From: Parachlorella kessleri
Taxonomy: Eukaryota > Chlorophyta > Trebouxiophyceae > Chlorellales > Chlorellaceae
NCBI GenBank assembly: GCA_001598975.1
Contig: BBXU01000273.1
Location: 52,650-116,649 of the forward strand
Direction: 5' to 3'
Length of the DNA stretch: 64,000 nucleotides
Part shown: one piece after another, positions 35,701 to 47,266 of the stretch
How the letters are laid out: every line of letters begins with the position of its first letter
Numbering within the stretch: position 1 is the first letter of the stretch
Position numbers and translations under genes: made by a program
The notes under the pieces: model-generated
Seen by the model: the letters and a program-made list of their open reading frames with translations, nothing else
Database searches by the model: none
What the model was told of the DNA's origin: nothing

Positions 35701-36580
35701 AGCCAGCTGCATCGCACTGTGCGTACGCAGCTTCACAGGCCTTGAGGTGGGTCCCAGGCTGAGCAATTGCAACCATCACGTGCCAATCTCATGTATGTCA
35801 AAACAGTAAGTACCGCCATGTGTTTGGCTTTGCGTGTTGACAAGTTCACATGCAACACAATTGGGTGTTGTCCACCAATGCTAGTTCTCCAGCAGGCTAA
35901 CTGACTGCAACCCCGATACTTGGCACACCTATGGGGCACATTAGTGGTGGGGTCTGAAACCCATGGAGGTGGTAGCTGTGACAAGGCTGCCTCGCAAGAT
36001 GTCTGCCACTGAGCGTCTCAAGATCGCATGGGGATCATTCCTGGCATCTTTTGGCTGTCCTCCCTGCAGCGCTGGTTCTACTGCAACCGGTCCCTGGCCT
36101 GCGGCCGCGTGTTTGAAACCTACTGCGACCGCATGGGTGTCAACCTAGGCGCGGTCAAGTTCCTGTACAAGGGCGAGCGCATCTTTGGGGCAGACACACC
36201 TGCAGCGCTGCAGGTGGGGCCTAGCAAGCTGTGCACTGCATTGCAGCGGTACAGGCACACTTTACTATCTTCATAGGTTGCTGCTCAGGACCAGATGTGC
36301 GAGGGGGGTTCGGCCTGAAAGAGGGGACCTGGGCACGGCTTTCTGCCGCTTTAACAGCTTCCTGTACTACAACAGAGCTTGCGGAACACGGCCATCACTC
36401 CATGACCCCACAAACACCCCCCAGCCGGCCCTAACATTACTGCTTGTCCAGGTGGAGGATGGGGAGGAGTTCACAGCAGTCCCCGAGTCCTCTGACAGGC
36501 TGCAGCAAGCGCAGGAGCTGGGGCCACTATATGCAACCCTATTTGACACCAAGCCACCCGGTTCCGACTCGCCTATCTGA
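32726..36580 (+). CDS. 2OG-Fe(II) oxygenase-like protein fused to a SUMO-like (Rad60-SLD) domain
   Basis: Predicted 650 residues, twelve exons: 32726-33025, 33081-33158, 33179-33310, 33463-33549, 33780-33866, 34042-34164, 34465-34595, 34715-34810, 34893-35030, 35239-35746, 36070-36213, 36452-36580. Residues about 200-320 resemble the isopenicillin-N-synthase-like 2OG oxygenase core: SDSGLLTIIIPQEA, GNWEEVEVKEGEAVVLLGRT, GILGPATYRV and HSRRLLRFELRPRPS. In active members the first motif is HxDxG and the last is an HRV; here T and Y stand at the two His positions, so iron binding looks lost. A basic stretch (KKQRKRSSEAA) starts a disordered, Gly/Ser/Gln-rich middle. The C-terminus, LCVRSFTGLERWFYCNRSL then RVFETYCDRMG, VKFLYKGERIFGADTPAAL and VEDGEEF, matches a SUMO-like fold. 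No Gly-Gly follows, so it is not a processed modifier. A scaffold or DNA-repair type role is inference. The 34811-34892 intron is the least certain. Confidence 0.8.
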
Positions 36581-37342
36581 CCTGACAGTGCCTTAACCCC
36601 TACCTTCTGCGCCATTCGTGGGCTGTTCGTGGGGCAGTTCAGCATGCCACATTCTAAAGAATGCATAGGCTGCTGCAGGGATACGTTGTCGAGTTTTAAC
36701 ACGCTGGAAACTTTTCTAGGTATGCCATGGGCTCAAAGGGCACTTGTGACTGTGACTGTTTAGTGTGCCACTTGCAACAGATGAGCACACCAGTGTTGCA
36801 CACCACAGTTACAGCTTAGGTGGATATGGGTAGAGATGAGAAAGATAAAGGGGGCGACCTCAACAGGTCGAGGCTTCATAACGGCAGAGGCGAGGTGCTC
36901 GCTATAACAAGGTTGCAAATTTTTTTAAAAAAGCTGTTGCGTATTTACAGTTCACATACCATGCTCGCTCCTGCATGTACATGCATGCCAGGCTTGAAAG
37001 GACCCCGGTTGACAAGTTGTCCTGTGATGTTGCTATTTGGTTGGGTTGAGTGTATATTGGTTCAGTCATGCTGCCTTGAGCTGTCAATGTCATCCCCTCT
37101 GCCTAGAATTTCTCAATTTTCATTACATCACTTCATAATCATGTGTAACTCACATAGAAATTAAAAAAGGTCAGGTCGGCCCAACCCTTCCAGAGAAGCA
37201 AGCAAGCAAGCAAACTTTGCAACAGAAGCACACAAGGGCGCTGTGCTGTAGCGTAGCAGTGAAGCTTCACAGCAACCAGAACCACAGTCGCCAGAACCAT
37301 AATCGTTTCAAGCATCACCCTACACCCTGCGCGACGCCTTCC
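36581..37342. other. Convergent 3' region with facing poly(A) motifs
   Basis: Tail-to-tail spacer. TGTAA at 37144-37148 could end the plus-strand gene and TTACA at 37123-37127 the minus-strand gene. If so, the two transcripts meet or overlap by a few tens of bases. No gene seen. Confidence 0.45.
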
Positions 37343-37898
37343 TCACCCAGGCCTCTTAGTTATTCCCTCCCCAGTGGCCGAGGTGAACGTCTGACCCCTG
37401 TCCTGCTCCATCTGCTGCTTGGCAGCACCGATCTCATCCCGAGGCGTCACCTGCACTGATGTCCTATCCGACTTTAGGTTAGCTCCAAATGCATGCTTGG
37501 CAGGAAGAGTGGCACCAAAACGCAACCGTGCCGTGCTGCCAGCCTTATAGTTAGGTAGCACTGGCAATCCATTAAGACTGCAGCAAGGCAAGTGCGGCTA
37601 GGTTACCTTGTCAACATCTCCAAGCTTAGCTGTCGCTTCCTTGCTGGGGATGTTGTCCTGCGCCTTGAAGTCCTGGTTGGGCTTCCAGGCATCACCAGAC
37701 TGTCCAGCAAGGCCCTGCAATCAGGTACAACGTTGGACAGGGTCTGATGGAAACCGCCGCCCTGTCTGCTGTCGTTCTTGGAATATATCCCATATGGAGA
37801 AAACTTACTACATCCCCTGAAGCCTGCACGCCCGCCGATGGGTTTGAAGTTCCTTGCGGGAGTCCACCTTCTCTCCCCTTGCTGGCTGCAGATGACAT
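37343..37898 (-). CDS. Small hydrophilic protein of unknown function, 132 residues
   Basis: Three exons in phase: 37809-37898, 37607-37714, 37343-37543. The protein is Gly, Lys, Gln and Asp rich and lacks hydrophobic segments: MSSAASKGREGGLPQGTSN, then AGQSGDAWKPNQDFKAQDN, PSKEATAKLGDVDK and, near the end, EIGAAKQQMEQDRGQTFTS. It looks disordered and may be a hydrophilin or LEA-like stress protein, which is only inference. The second intron is 63 nt with a CTAAC branch-like sequence and an AAG acceptor. A shorter alternative splice there breaks the frame. Confidence 0.62.
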
Positions 37899-38590
37899 AG
37901 TGAGAAGCCGGTTTTGTGGTTTGGGTATTTACGTTTCTCCTGAAACACGAAGAAGTTAGGGCCGTCTTGACAAGTGGGGGCTTCAAGCAAGTTGCGGGCT
38001 GGAGAGAAGCTGGCGCTCGGAGCTGGTCCTATGTCCTCTTGTACGAAACTCAACCGATTTCTGGCCGTTAGTCCTTCTGGTAGTTAGGGTTTGCAAAGTT
38101 TCCACTTCCTTTTGGTGTTCGACAAGGACCTCTTGGGCGGGGCGCTGGCGCTCTAGCCGCCCTTCCTTTCGCCGCCAGGTGAAGAGAACCACATTCACTT
38201 GTACCTGAGAAGTACTATTAGAGAGAACTATCAAAGGGCACTGGATACGACCTAAGTTCTTTTGACACTTTTGTTACGTTGCAAGCCCGTAACATGCTAT
38301 AGGGAGGGTACATCCCCTGAGTTGACACTGCCACCATGGACGGAAAGCGGTCTTACAAGGGCATGGCCGCATCGTTGGATTTTGCAGATGCCACCCACAC
38401 AGACACAGAGAGAGAGAGAGGCTTAATGGGGAACAGTCATAACTGTCGACCACAGAGCAGCTTGAACCAGCCACTGACATCATCTGCTGGAACATTTGGC
38501 CTGCCGGCAACCTTGCGCAGTCTAGTCTGAGCAAAGCTGCCCTGACTGGGCGCCCTCTATCAGCCAAGGTTTCATTTTATATCTGCCTCC

Positions 38591-39022
38591 TCAGCGGTTG
38601 AGGCCAGGGATGGTTTGGACGGCGTCATTGGCGATGGCCCGCGCCAGGTTTGCAATGTCATCTGCAAGGTAGACATAAGCCAGGGGTGCATTAGCTTGTC
38701 ACCAGCCGCAGCCAGTCTACACGAGCGAGCGGCAAAACCATTTTGCAGCCCTGGAGTCTAGCTTGGACTGCGGTGCTAACCTGGGATGCCAGGACAGCCC
38801 TGGTGGCATAACCCCATCCACTAACTACCCATCCCATTACCTACAGTGCCAGCATATACTTAGCAGGGGGCCTCATGTCCCAGGCCTACCTGCGGTTACG
38901 TAGTCGAGTACACGAGCAGAGGTCCACTGGGAAGGAAGCTGGGCTTGAGGTTGGAGCGGCCGGCATGACACCGTGCTAACAGCAAGCAGCAGCAGGGCAA
39001 AGAGGAGTGTCAAGCGATGCAT
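38591..39022 (-). CDS. Secreted small peptide, 67 residues
   Basis: Two exons, 38890-39022 and 38591-38661, joined in phase (GTAGGC donor, ttgcag acceptor). MHRLTLLFALLLLAVSTVSC is a signal peptide. The mature part of about 45 residues is acidic/amphipathic and has no cysteine: RPLQPQAQLPSQWTSARVLD, then DDIANLARAIANDAVQTIPG and LNR. I recognise no family; a secreted signalling, antimicrobial or wall peptide is possible. TTACA at 38353-38357 could be its poly(A) signal (minus strand). Confidence 0.68.
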
Positions 39023-39948
39023 TCCTCTATCTTCAACAGCTTTCCTTATTGGTTTCCAAATGCTGAACAAACTGCGCCAGTCGAATCCTTCTGCGCTCCA
39101 GCTCTGCGCGGGCCAAGGCGCGGGCGCCGATCCTGCCTCGAGCTGGGCGCCGACAACTACTCCTGCCGCACATCCCTGGCATATTACGTCGACTATTCGC
39201 CGACTCCATTCATCACTTGCTCGCTACATAGGATGGGCGCCTAACTCTGCCCAGGTGCGAGGCAACGAGCACTGATGGGCACATGGTATGGTCTTATCAG
39301 GAGTGGACCACTTGGGGATCAGCCAGGGAAGGTGGGCTAGGCGAGGCTGCCGTGGGGTATGTCCTTATCACCCAACTTGCTGGTATGAACCTGCTGGCCT
39401 CGCCACTTGTAAGATTTTACCCCTCGGGTGGGTTACACAAGAAAAAGCAGCTGCATTATGCCAGCGCACAATCTCTGTGCAATTGTGAGGACACGAAGCA
39501 GAGGAAGCACAGCAGGGAGGGTTTCTCAGAATGCCAAATAGCACGACATGCCGAGCAAACATCAAGTGAACAGAAGGGTTATTACGAGGTGAGCAGAAAT
39601 AGATTCCGTAAATCAGACAGAGCAGGAGCAGGACGCAGTTAAAAGGCGCTTCAATCGGCCGAGATTCTCAGTAAGTGTGCCAGGGCACACTGAAAAGCAC
39701 AGAACAAGAGTCTAGCTGGGACTATAGGAACAAGCCCACGTACTTGCCATACAACAGGGAAGGTATAGACGACTTCAAATTGTGACAGAGATACCGCCGA
39801 GACGTGCAGCAAAATAAACCCACCACCTCCACTCAGGAGACTCCTACCAATTGACCTACCTAGCCTGTACCATCAGCCTCCCATCGTAGACGATCCTTCC
39901 TTAGCCGCCGGTCAAAGCAACCATGACTGCCTCACATTCACCCCACCA
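39023..39948. other. Intergenic spacer
   Basis: Between the small-peptide gene and the CoA-transferase 3' end, both on the minus strand. TTACA at 39433-39437 may be the CoA-transferase poly(A) signal. No exon recognised. Confidence 0.45.
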
Positions 39949-42900
39949 TCACCCCCGCGTAAAGATGAGTGTGTCCATCGTCCTCACCGGGTGTGCAACC
40001 AGGGGCTTAAAGTCCATGAGGGCCAGCACCTGCCTCTCCAAGTCGATGCCTGGGGCTACCTCCTCCAGGACGAGGCCCTGGTGGGTCAGCCTGCAAAGGC
40101 AAAATGCACAGCAGCGGCAGTGCCAGAGATCAGATTTTAACATGGTAGGACATATACCTTCCAGATCAATGCCTGGAGCTTTACGTTCCTCCCAGGACGA
40201 GCACTAGTTGGCCAGTAGACGTGGTCAGGATCGAATTCTGGGTTATCAGGGCCGGGCAGGCAGGGCAGGGCAGGAAGCAAGGCCTGCTGCGCAGCGGGTC
40301 GAGGGATGCCTCAGGGTGGAGGCATGAGGGCTGGGCAGGCAGCAAAACCCGCTGCGCATCAGCAGATGCGCACACGCGAGCACTGGGTGGGTTGGCAGCG
40401 ATTCAACTTCCAGCCAAGCAATACCCTGTCTGGCAGCTAGGTGAACTGCCTGCTTCTCACTCGCTTCCACACAGGTCACCCCACTGTCATCCGTGACATG
40501 ACACACACCATGCTAACCGGCAGCAGTGCTTTGGCAACTTGCCTGAAGACGGCCCGCTCTGTGACATACAGAATGGGGCGCCCGCCCGCCGAGGATGCCA
40601 CAAAGGTCTTCTCGAAAACGCTCTTCACAAACTTGCGCACCCGGCCCTCCTGCCGCACCACCAGCCGCCCGCCCTCCACCGCCACCTGGCACGACACACA
40701 CAGCGCGCCAAGCAGAGCGGCTTGAGCCCCCAACCACAGCGTAGCACAGAGCGGAAAGAAGCCAGAACCAAGCACCTCTTACTGCGATCACCCATAATGA
40801 GAATAACTGAGCAAAGCTTCAGCAAACCAAGCATGAAGGCTCAGCAGCACAGAGACAGTGACTGCAACAGGATACAGCTCATGTTGGCAGCTTTGGTGGA
40901 GAGATGGCCAAGCCAACGTCCCCGCTTGTGCCCCACTCATACACATGCACCCTGACACCAAGTCGGTATTATGAACTCTGACCGCAACTTGGTTAGGCCC
41001 ACGCCACCCCACCTGTTCCATGCTTAAGTTGAGCCCCAACCCCGGCTAACAGCCTCACCTGCAGGCCGCCCGAGGTGAAGGTCCCCACAAAGACCACCTT
41101 CTTGGCCGTCTGGCTGATGTCAATGAAGCCGCCGCAGCCCGGCATGCGCCCGCCGCCAAAGTTGGACACGTTGACGTTGCCCTCAGGGTCCACCTGCACA
41201 GCACAGCGCAGCGTGTGTCAAGAGTCATCACAGTACAGCATCACCTCATCCTGGCAGCTTCTCCATTGACAGCAAGCCAGCACAGTCACGCTCGCCAGCG
41301 CAGCAGGCACAGCCACCGCTCCGCCCCTCTACCATACCCAGGTTACACCGCCTCGACAACTCCCCAGCACAAAGCAAAGCAAGCACGAATCCATCAAAAC
41401 TGGCTGACAATCCCCCAGTCATTGCAGGCACAGGTGGCACAGCAGGCACAGCGGCTGCTGACTGGCTCACCTCTGCCATGCCCAGGCACGCCATGTCCAC
41501 CCCTCCCCCGTTGTAAAAGTCGATCATGGTGGCCGTGGGCACCAGGGCCGCCGCGTTGTGGGAGGTGCCAAACTTGAGGCCGCCCCCGGGGATGCCGCCG
41601 AAGGCGCCCACCTGCGCACGGGGAGAGAGAGTTTTACACCGCTGTTATGTGATTGGTTGTAATGGCCAGCAGTCCATTGCAGGGGCTGGGTGAGGCCCCC
41701 TAGCGTCTCTAGGCAGTTACAGGGGCCTTGACCCGACAATGCACTCCAAGGGAAAGGAACCAATACAAGAATAGGGTACAGGATGACAAAATGTTACCTG
41801 CCTTCAGCGCTGGAGTTGCAGGGTGGCACGGCCCCTGCTACGCCTGGCTGCACCACTCTTGCCCGAAACCACCACTACGTGCATGCCCCTCTGGCACTGT
41901 TCCGCAGGTGTGGCGGCTCCACCCCACTGCTGTCAGCCGCGGTGTTGTCCCCTTGCCCCGCCCCCTCCAACACCCTTGTGCCCTGTCTGGCACCAAATTG
42001 TCCTTGTGGCTCCCAGTAACCAAACCCCTTCCTCCCAAGGTGGCCCCGTGTTCTTCCGACGGCGGCTCCCCCACCTCTCACCTCTGTTGTGAGTGTCACC
42101 GAGGCTGCATGCGGGTTCTGGTGGCTGTGGGTCGCCACCATCACAGCCACTCCCTGCACCCACGCAGGGAGAGCGCGCATGTCAGCGCAGCAGACATACT
42201 AGCTGAGGAGAGACAGATAGCACAACAGTTCATGGCTGAGATCAGCCCCACAAGCAGGGACAGCAAGCTGCGGAGGGGATCCACCTGGTCGCAGTCGTTG
42301 GGGATAGACATGGGCCAAACAGCTCACAGCAACTGTTGGGTCCTGAGCGCGGCCCACTACCCAAAACCCAAACCCATCCCCGCCACTCTGCACAAGCACC
42401 GCAGTGAACCATGGGACGCAGCAGCACTGACATCTGCCCCCTCCCTCCCAGCCACCGATGAACTACGTCAGGCAGGCCCAACACTAGATTTACAACAAGC
42501 TAGGCCAGTCTATCTCCAACGCGGGGAGCTTGGCCCTCCAAGAGTTGTCAGATGGCCCCCCCCCCCCCCAACACCACCCACCCACCCACTCACTGGTAAT
42601 CTCAGACTCACCTCTGGCATGCCCACCCCCAGGTTGACCACCGCGTTGGGCGTGTCAATCTCCAGCATCGCCCGGTGGGCAATCACCGCCCGCTCGTTGA
42701 GGGGCAGGCCCTCAATGTCGGACAGCGGCCGCCGCCACTCGCCGCTGAGGGAGCCGTCGTAGGCCAGGGGGGGCGCCAGCGTCTGGGGGTGGAGCTCGGG
42801 CGGGGCAACCACTATCTGCACGGCAAGCAGCAAGGCAGCGGCGATTGACCAGCGCTGCTGGGAGGTGGACTGACCTGGCGGCCATGCTGCAATGTGCCAT

Positions 42901-45900
42901 GTCGGTGGGTGGCCTCGGTCTAGTGGCACATGCCATGCGCTCAGGATCGCAACCTTCAGCAGATTGGGGAAGGCAGCTCCCAAGCCTAACGGGAGTATCG
43001 CTCAACAAAATTGGACCCTTCAGTTACAAGCCAGGCCCACCTTGTCCACAAGCGCTCCCGGCAGGTGGACTGACTTTGTGGGGATGCTGCCTCGCTCCAC
43101 CAGCCGCTCAACTTGCACCAGCACCACCCCGCCGGAGTTGTGCGCTGCCATGGCCTGCACAGCGCACACAGCAGGGCACAGCAGGCCGTCAGCATGCACA
43201 GCAAATACCCTCACATGGGCCAGCAGACCTCGTCAGAGCCGCGTGCTGCCGGGGACTACACAGCCCACAAGGCAGCCTGCTAGACGTGGCAGCACAGTCC
43301 ACTCTACAAAGGCAGCGCAGCAGTCTCGTACTGCTCCTACTGCCTCGCACTGCCCTCCACGCGGCCCCTCTCGTTGGGCACAGGCTTTGCCAACAAATAA
43401 ACCTAGATAAAGGGGCCGGGGCAACCAACGGGGCAAGGATACAGTCTTTCGAGGACAAGTCTGGCGAGCAAGGGTGGCTGTCCTCACGCACCACTGGCAT
43501 TCACCTGGTTCAGCTGGTCTGCATAGATGGCTTCCCGCTCAAACGACACATTCCCGTCCAGGTCAGCGCTCGTGCCGCGCAGCAGGGCCACACCGATTCT
43601 CTCGGGCGCCTGCAACCCACAGCGGAGCAAGTGCTCTATGAACTACATGGCGCTCGACTGCACCCTGCAAGGTCCCTGAAGTTGGCCAAAGACATGTGTG
43701 ATCCCTGGCTCTTCCCTGCTACCAGACGGTGGTACATGCAGCTGCTGCCAACCACCACTCAGGCAAAAGCCACGGTCTGCTAGCAGCCAGGCCTCAATCT
43801 AAATAGAACAAGCCAAGCATTCAAATGTGCTGTGCTCTGGCGTGGACACGTCGCATGAGACATGGCGTGCTCTGCATGCTGAGCGCGCCTGATACCAGAG
43901 GTACTCCCTGCCCCCCAGCTTCACTAGGTGCACCAGGTCCTGGGTAGTCACGCTGTTCACCTTGCCACCCTGCACAGCACAGCGCAGCATGGCATTGCAT
44001 TGCGTGGCTGTGTGGAATAGCAGACCATGGCGTGATAAAGCGTACATAGGGGGAGCAGGACATGCTCCCTTTGCTTGTTCCCAACAACTGCCTGACGAGA
44101 ACAGGTGCCTGACGTTGTAGGTGACACCCCCCCCCTGTCAGCGAAATCCCCCGGGTAACCCTGCTGCCTGCCCACCAGCCACCATCCCTCCCGCTTCATA
44201 AACCACTCAAGCCACAACGCTCTTCCAGGCAGGCTTCACTTCAACACATGCCCGCCAGCCTCCCACCTCCATGCCCAAACCAGCCATAGTGGTGACAGAA
44301 CCAGCAGTTCTGCCCGGCCAGGAATGGATGCAGGGGTCTTACCTTCTCGCGGGGATCAATGAATGTGCCAAGCCCTACATGGGTCACAGGGCCAGGCCGC
44401 CGTGCTGCCACGTCTCGGATGATGTGGGAGGCTGCAACATGATAGCAACAAAATAATGCAAGAAGGGGTGAGCAGCGCGATAGCAGACCAAGGCACGTGG
44501 CTTGCCAACATAGCAAGCCACCGCTCGGCAGGCGCCTCCCAACCAGGGGAACAGCCCAGCAACCTCCTGAAACACTTCAGCTGCTGGGGCTCCGTTCCCA
44601 GATTCCCAGCAAATCACATGCACTGAAGGCAAGAGTCCGCCCTCTGATTTTGCCTTAGTACTCAGTCAGTCAGTCACCATTGTGCCTCCCCTGCTTCACA
44701 CTCTCAAACTCACCCACGCCCAGCGGGATGTTCCAGGCCTGCATCTTGTTTTCCTTGATCAGCTTGAGATAGCCGGGGCAGCTGCCAGTCCAGCCATAGA
44801 TCATGCGCCTGCAGCATGGCCAGATGTCTTCAGCACGCTAGCTGAAAACTAGGCAAGAAAGAGAGGTCGCACGAAAGGAGGGATCTACCCCTTCGACACA
44901 CACGCAAGCCCCTCAGAACACAGCTTGCAATCAGCCTTGGTCTGTCACACCGAGAAACCGAAACTCAATATACCTGCCATCAACTTACTGGGCAAGTCAG
45001 GTCGGATTAATCTGAACAAAAGCCGTGCTGCTGCAACAGTAGAGTGGTGTTTGCAGCCCTCAGAAGCAAATGGCACAGGAGGGGTTGGGTTCTTGCTTGT
45101 GAGGGTGAATAAGGGTTTGCTCCAACTCATACAAAAGAGATGAGCTCAAAAACCCGCCGTCAGCTCAAACAGTGTTGACCTGCTATTTGTTTTGTGCCAC
45201 GCCACCACCTGCTACGCCCACGTCCCATTTCAACAGGTACTCCTAGGCACCAGTCATCACTCACGTCACCAGGCCCTCCGCCGCCAGCACATCCGCGCCG
45301 CGCCCCTTGTTGTTCCCCGCCGAAGCCACAACCACGACGCCCAGCTCCCGCGGGTGGCCTGTCGTGTCAAAGCGTCGCCGCACGGCATTGAGCAGCAGCT
45401 CGGGCGAAGAGCTGCCCACAAAGCCAGACACCTGCAGAACGTGGAGGCGGAACTCTGGTCATGTGGTAGGTAAGATAGGAGGAGCCGTAAAGAGGTGGTG
45501 CAGAGGTGCCCAAGGGTGCAAATTAGGCCAGGGCAGGCATGCAAGCGCACCAGGGCGTCAAGCGGGGCTTGGGATGGGCAGCGCGCTGGCCGCACAGCTG
45601 CTGTGACTGACAGGCTGCCTTCTATATGGATGGTGCTGGGCTGAGGTGCTGCCAGCACTGCTCAAGCCAAACAGCAGCAAGTTCATCTGTCCCCTGTTAC
45701 CCGACAAAGCCTGTTGGGGGGGATTGACTGACTACCTAGCTCACCGTGACCCATGCCCCGTCTGGAACGCAGGCCGCTGCTTCTTCTGCGGCCACAACTT
45801 TGCTGCCATGTGGGACGTCTGCCTTGCACGGCCACCCAACTAGTGCTACATCCTGCTGACGGTGATCACTCAGGTGCTGCCCAACTTGGCGTATGCGCCA

Positions 45901-46120
45901 AGCAGCTTTCCTTTGAACATATTCCATAGCGCCCTTCCAGGGCCTCGCAGGTTATCCCAAAACAAATGACTCAACCGGGCCTCACACAGTGTCGGAAGGC
46001 TGGCACAGCTTGGTCTCCCCTGCAACCTAACCTACAGCAACGGCAGAGCCTCTTCGCACAATCTCCCTGACCTGCTGATCCCTCTTTTGATCGGTAGCCG
46101 GAAGGAGCTCTTGCCGCCAT
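39949..46120 (-). CDS. pct: Propionate/acetate CoA-transferase (family I, YdiF/Pct-like)
   Basis: Transfers CoA between acyl-CoAs and short carboxylates (acetate, propionate, lactate type). Predicted about 529 residues, the family length. Exons: 46072-46120 (tentative), 45745-45797, 45265-45431, 44714-44808, 44343-44431, 43889-43969, 43505-43609, 43041-43154, 42612-42815, 42082-42153, 41471-41611, 41059-41193, 40543-40685, 39949-40090. Landmarks: [95 protein letters not shown] followed by [15 protein letters not shown] (the Glu is the expected CoA-thioester nucleophile), [36 protein letters not shown] and [20 protein letters not shown]. The short N-terminal exon is uncertain, so targeting (mitochondrion, peroxisome or cytosol) cannot be told. 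Two introns start GC (after 40543 and, weakly, 43889). The family is bacterial in origin; the many introns show a long-resident gene. Confidence 0.94.
40285..40364. repeat. Nested inverted repeat in a CoA-transferase intron
   Basis: The outer arms TGCTGCGCAGCGGGT (40285-40299) and ACCCGCTGCGCATCAGCA (40347-40364) pair with a small bulge. Inner arms ATGCCT (40306-40311) and AGGCAT (40320-40325) form a second stem. It lies inside the intron between exons 40543-40685 and 39949-40090, in GC-rich sequence that favours chance pairing. Confidence 0.55.
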
Positions 46121-47266
46121 GGGCGCGCCTTGCCACGGCGGCACCAACAAGGTGCAGCCATCGCAGCCACTAGCATCCGATAAGGCCGCATCCAAGGAGC
46201 TATCAGGGGGTGGATATTTCATGCAAGTACAAGGAACGTCAACCGAGTCTCGGAACACAGCTCCAGGGTCCCTCAGCAAGGGGAGCCCAGGTTCTAGCCC
46301 GGCTTTCAGTGCTAGGGTCATAGCTTTGCCTTTGAACCCACAGATTGGATGGATTTCGAATGTTCACAGAGCAGAGGCGGAGTATTGTGCCCTCGTGGGC
46401 GGGGAGGACGTGGCGCAACGTCGCCTAGCTTGACCCCAGCAGCGCGCAGACATGTGCAACCCTGCTATGCGCGCCAGAACCCAAGACCTAGGCTTGACCT
46501 GTATGTAAGACAAGTCCAAGCTTAACCTCTGTCCCATGGAACGACAGTTGCCACCAACAGCCCCATGTTCAAATGTACAGGGGGGAGGCGTGGGACCCTT
46601 CTGGCTTCATTACAGTGCCTATCAACCTACAGCTCCTTCCAAGTATCAGCGATGCCAAGGTGCAGCTGACTAGGGACACTAGGTAAAAGTTAGTCAGGTC
46701 AGCCACAAAGAGCACAGCCAGAGGATGAGCAACGGGCTCCACAACAGAATTGCAGCCTGTAATAGGGCTGGCACAAGCACAGCCGCCAGCCTGTAATGGG
46801 GCTGGCACAAGCACATGCAGCAGGCACTATGGCCACAGCACAGCCTGCAGTCGGGCCGGCGCAAAGAACAACGAACATCGACCCAGCACAACCTCACGTG
46901 TTCATTTTGTAAACATCAACATGTGATGTCAAGTGTGAAGGGCACCAGAGAGCTAGACACAGCCTAACACTCGCTGAAAAGTCGGGGGCGCCTTTACCAG
47001 GCCTCCCTAAGGACTAGAAAAACTTGTGGATGACGAAAGAGAAGACGGAGAAAGAATAAGCTACACAAGCAAGCGAGCACGAGAGGCATTTGGGGACACA
47101 ACAGTCAAGACACAGCTGGGAAAGGGAGGCGGCAGCATCCTAAGCTGCACTAAGGCTGCGCTTTACGAGGGATGGCACTAAGGCTGCGCCCTATGAGGGC
47201 TGACACAAAGGCTGCGCCACACAATGAGTTGGGGCAGGCCCGGCCTCATGAAGGTACCGGGCGTCA
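46121..47266. other. Intergenic region upstream of CoA-transferase
   Basis: Holds the CoA-transferase promoter/5' UTR and the 3' flank of the wall-protein gene, both on the minus strand. It contains a short tandem repeat (46753-46815) and no supported gene. Confidence 0.45.
46753..46815. repeat. Two tandem 29-bp units (34-bp period)
   Basis: Units at 46753-46781 and 46787-46815 begin CAGCCTGTAATRGGGCTGGC and differ at one base. A third, diverged trace lies near 46850. Neither unit is coding as far as I can see. Confidence 0.75.

Noticed and set aside
32726..36580. SUMO precursor gene
   Set aside because: There is no C-terminal Gly-Gly, and the domain ends a long multidomain protein, so it is a SUMO-like domain, not a conjugated modifier.
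37580..37606. A roughly 29-nt intron between two exons of the small hydrophilic protein
   Set aside because: Too short for a spliceosomal intron and out of frame; a 63-nt intron ending at 37544 keeps the frame and has a branch-like CTAAC.
41728..42762. 344-codon plus-strand open frame
   Set aside because: It runs antisense across introns and exons of the CoA-transferase, whose exons match the family in detail.
46753..46815. CRISPR-like repeat
   Set aside because: Only two units with a 5-bp gap; a plain tandem duplication in a eukaryotic spacer.
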